Positions 4,844 to 5,505 of a stretch of DNA of 5,505 nt are shown here, piece after piece. Location: contig JAOPZD010000005.1 in NCBI GenBank assembly GCA_025964295.1, forward strand, positions 1-5,505, written 5' to 3'. The DNA comes from Conexibacter sp. GTDB lineage: Bacteria; Actinomycetota; Thermoleophilia; Solirubrobacterales; Solirubrobacteraceae. Positions within the stretch are counted from its first letter, which is position 1, and every line of letters starts with the position of its first letter. A model generated the notes under the pieces. That model was not told the DNA's origin, made no database searches, and saw only the letters and a list, made by a program, of their open reading frames with translations. A program made the translations under genes and the position numbers.

Positions 4844-5505
4844 AGGTCCGCGTCGTCGAGGACGCGCTGGACGCCAACAACACGATCGCGCGGGCCAACC
4901 GCGCGGACTTCGACCGCGCCGGCGTGGCGGTCGTCAACCTGATGAGCGCGCCGGGCGCGGGCAAGACCACGCTGCTGGAGCGCGTGCTGGGCGACGGCGC
5001 GACGATCGGCGGCGGGGGCGTGCGCGTCGGCGTCCTGGAGGGCGACGTGCAGGGCAGCCTGGACGCCGACCGCCTCGCGCACCTCCACGTGCCCGTCGTC
5101 CAGCTCGACACCGGCAGCGGCTTCGGCGGCGAGTGCCACCTCGACGCCAACATGGTGCGCTCGGCGCTGCCGGCGCTGGCGCTCGACGACCTCGACCTGC
5201 TGATCGTCGAGAACGTCGGCAACCTCGTCTGCCCGGCGGAGTTCCAGATCGGCGAGGACGCGCGCATCATGGTGTCCTCGGTCGCCGAGGGCGAGGACAA
5301 GCCGCTCAAGTACCCCTTGATGTTCCGGACCTGCGAGCTGGTCATCGTCAACAAGGTCGACCTGCTGCCCCACGTCGACTTCGACCTCGACAAGTTCCTG
5401 TACCACCTGGACGCCGTCCATCCCGGCGTCGCGCACCTGGAGGTCAGCGCCCGCACGGGCGCCGGCGTCGGCGCGCTGCGCGACTGGCTGGCGGGCGTCC
5501 CCGAC
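4831..5505 (+). CDS. hypB: Hydrogenase nickel-incorporation GTPase HypB (3' end outside window)
   Basis: 225 codons are visible from ATG 4831 and no stop is reached. The family length suggests only a few residues are missing. HypB is a SIMIBI-class GTPase that drives nickel transfer with HypA. Visible motifs are the P-loop SAPGAGKTT (G42-T47), EGDVQGSLDADR (69-81), the metal-binding GECHLDA with C102 and H103, ENVGNLVCPAEF with C134, SVAEGEDKPLKYP, the guanine-specificity motif NKVD (174-177), and EVSARTGAG (204-212). The protein begins directly with MHRVKV and lacks both the N-terminal CxxCGC high-affinity nickel site of E. coli HypB and the His-rich stretch seen in rhizobial forms. It overlaps hypA by 13 bases. 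It is a minimal HypB, so nickel binding would rest on the GTPase-domain Cys/His/Cys site. Confidence 0.96.
   Translation, partial: MHRVKVRVVEDALDANNTIARANRADFDRAGVAVVNLMSAPGAGKTTLLERVLGDGATIGGGGVRVGVLEGDVQGSLDADRLAHLHVPVVQLDTGSGFGGECHLDANMVRSALPALALDDLDLLIVENVGNLVCPAEFQIGEDARIMVSSVAEGEDKPLKYPLMFRTCELVIVNKVDLLPHVDFDLDKFLYHLDAVHPGVAHLEVSARTGAGVGALRDWLAGVPD

Noticed and set aside
4273..5436. Long open frame on the minus strand opposite the protease, hypA and hypB
   Set aside because: The + strand encodes clear HypA and HypB motifs. The antisense product is low complexity and has no recognisable domain.
1..5505. Search for RNA genes, CRISPR repeats, insertion sequences, terminators and internal promoters
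   Set aside because: Practically all bases are coding with overlapping genes. I saw no tRNA-like fold, spaced direct repeats, terminal inverted repeats with a transposase, or hairpin followed by a T-run.

Overview
The window is a 5.5 kb slice of a tightly packed, single-strand (+) [NiFe]-hydrogenase operon from a very GC-rich bacterium. All coding is on the + strand. Third codon positions are almost always G or C, and GTG starts and TGA stops are common. The gene set is a group 1h (Hhy, 'actinobacterial', high-affinity) large subunit, then a NifU/Rieske-like protein, DUF5947-like and DUF6084-like proteins, an uncharacterised protein, a maturation protease, HypA and HypB. This points to an actinobacterium. 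Base composition and protein style would fit a Thermoleophilia/Solirubrobacterales-type lineage, but that placement is inference.

Layout: (1) 1-755, the 3' end of the hydrogenase large subunit (hhyL), with the C-terminal nickel ligands and a cleavable tail. (2) 757-1584, a gene for a protein joining a NifU-type Fe-S domain to a four-cysteine Rieske-like domain. It is interrupted by an in-frame TAG at 1414-1416, although the frame downstream of the stop is still clearly coding. (3) 1581-2228, a DUF5947-type protein with a Cys/His cluster. (4) 2225-2878, a DUF6084-type beta-rich protein. (5) 2875-3981, a two-domain protein of unknown function. (6) 3978-4490, the hydrogenase-specific endopeptidase (HupD/HybD type). 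(7) 4490-4843, hypA. (8) 4831-5505, hypB, cut by the window end. Counting gene 2 to its ancestral stop at 1584, the genes overlap by 1-13 bases or lie 1 base apart, so there is no room for internal promoters or terminators. The small subunit would be expected upstream, and hypC/D/E/F and any further accessory genes downstream.

How they work together: HypA and HypB deliver nickel to the large-subunit active site. The protease then removes the tail after the last Cys/His motif to lock the site. The NifU/Rieske-like protein is a candidate Fe-S electron relay or cluster carrier for the enzyme (comparable to HhyE). The DUF5947, DUF6084 and third unknown proteins appear to be dedicated but functionally unassigned partners of this hydrogenase class. 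Group 1h enzymes are known for oxidising trace, atmospheric-level H2 to support persistence.

The most notable observation is the TAG codon. It falls between the two CxxC pairs of the Rieske-like domain, and the reading frame after it stays intact up to an ATGA overlap with the next gene. This is a recent nonsense mutation, a base-call error or, less likely, stop readthrough.
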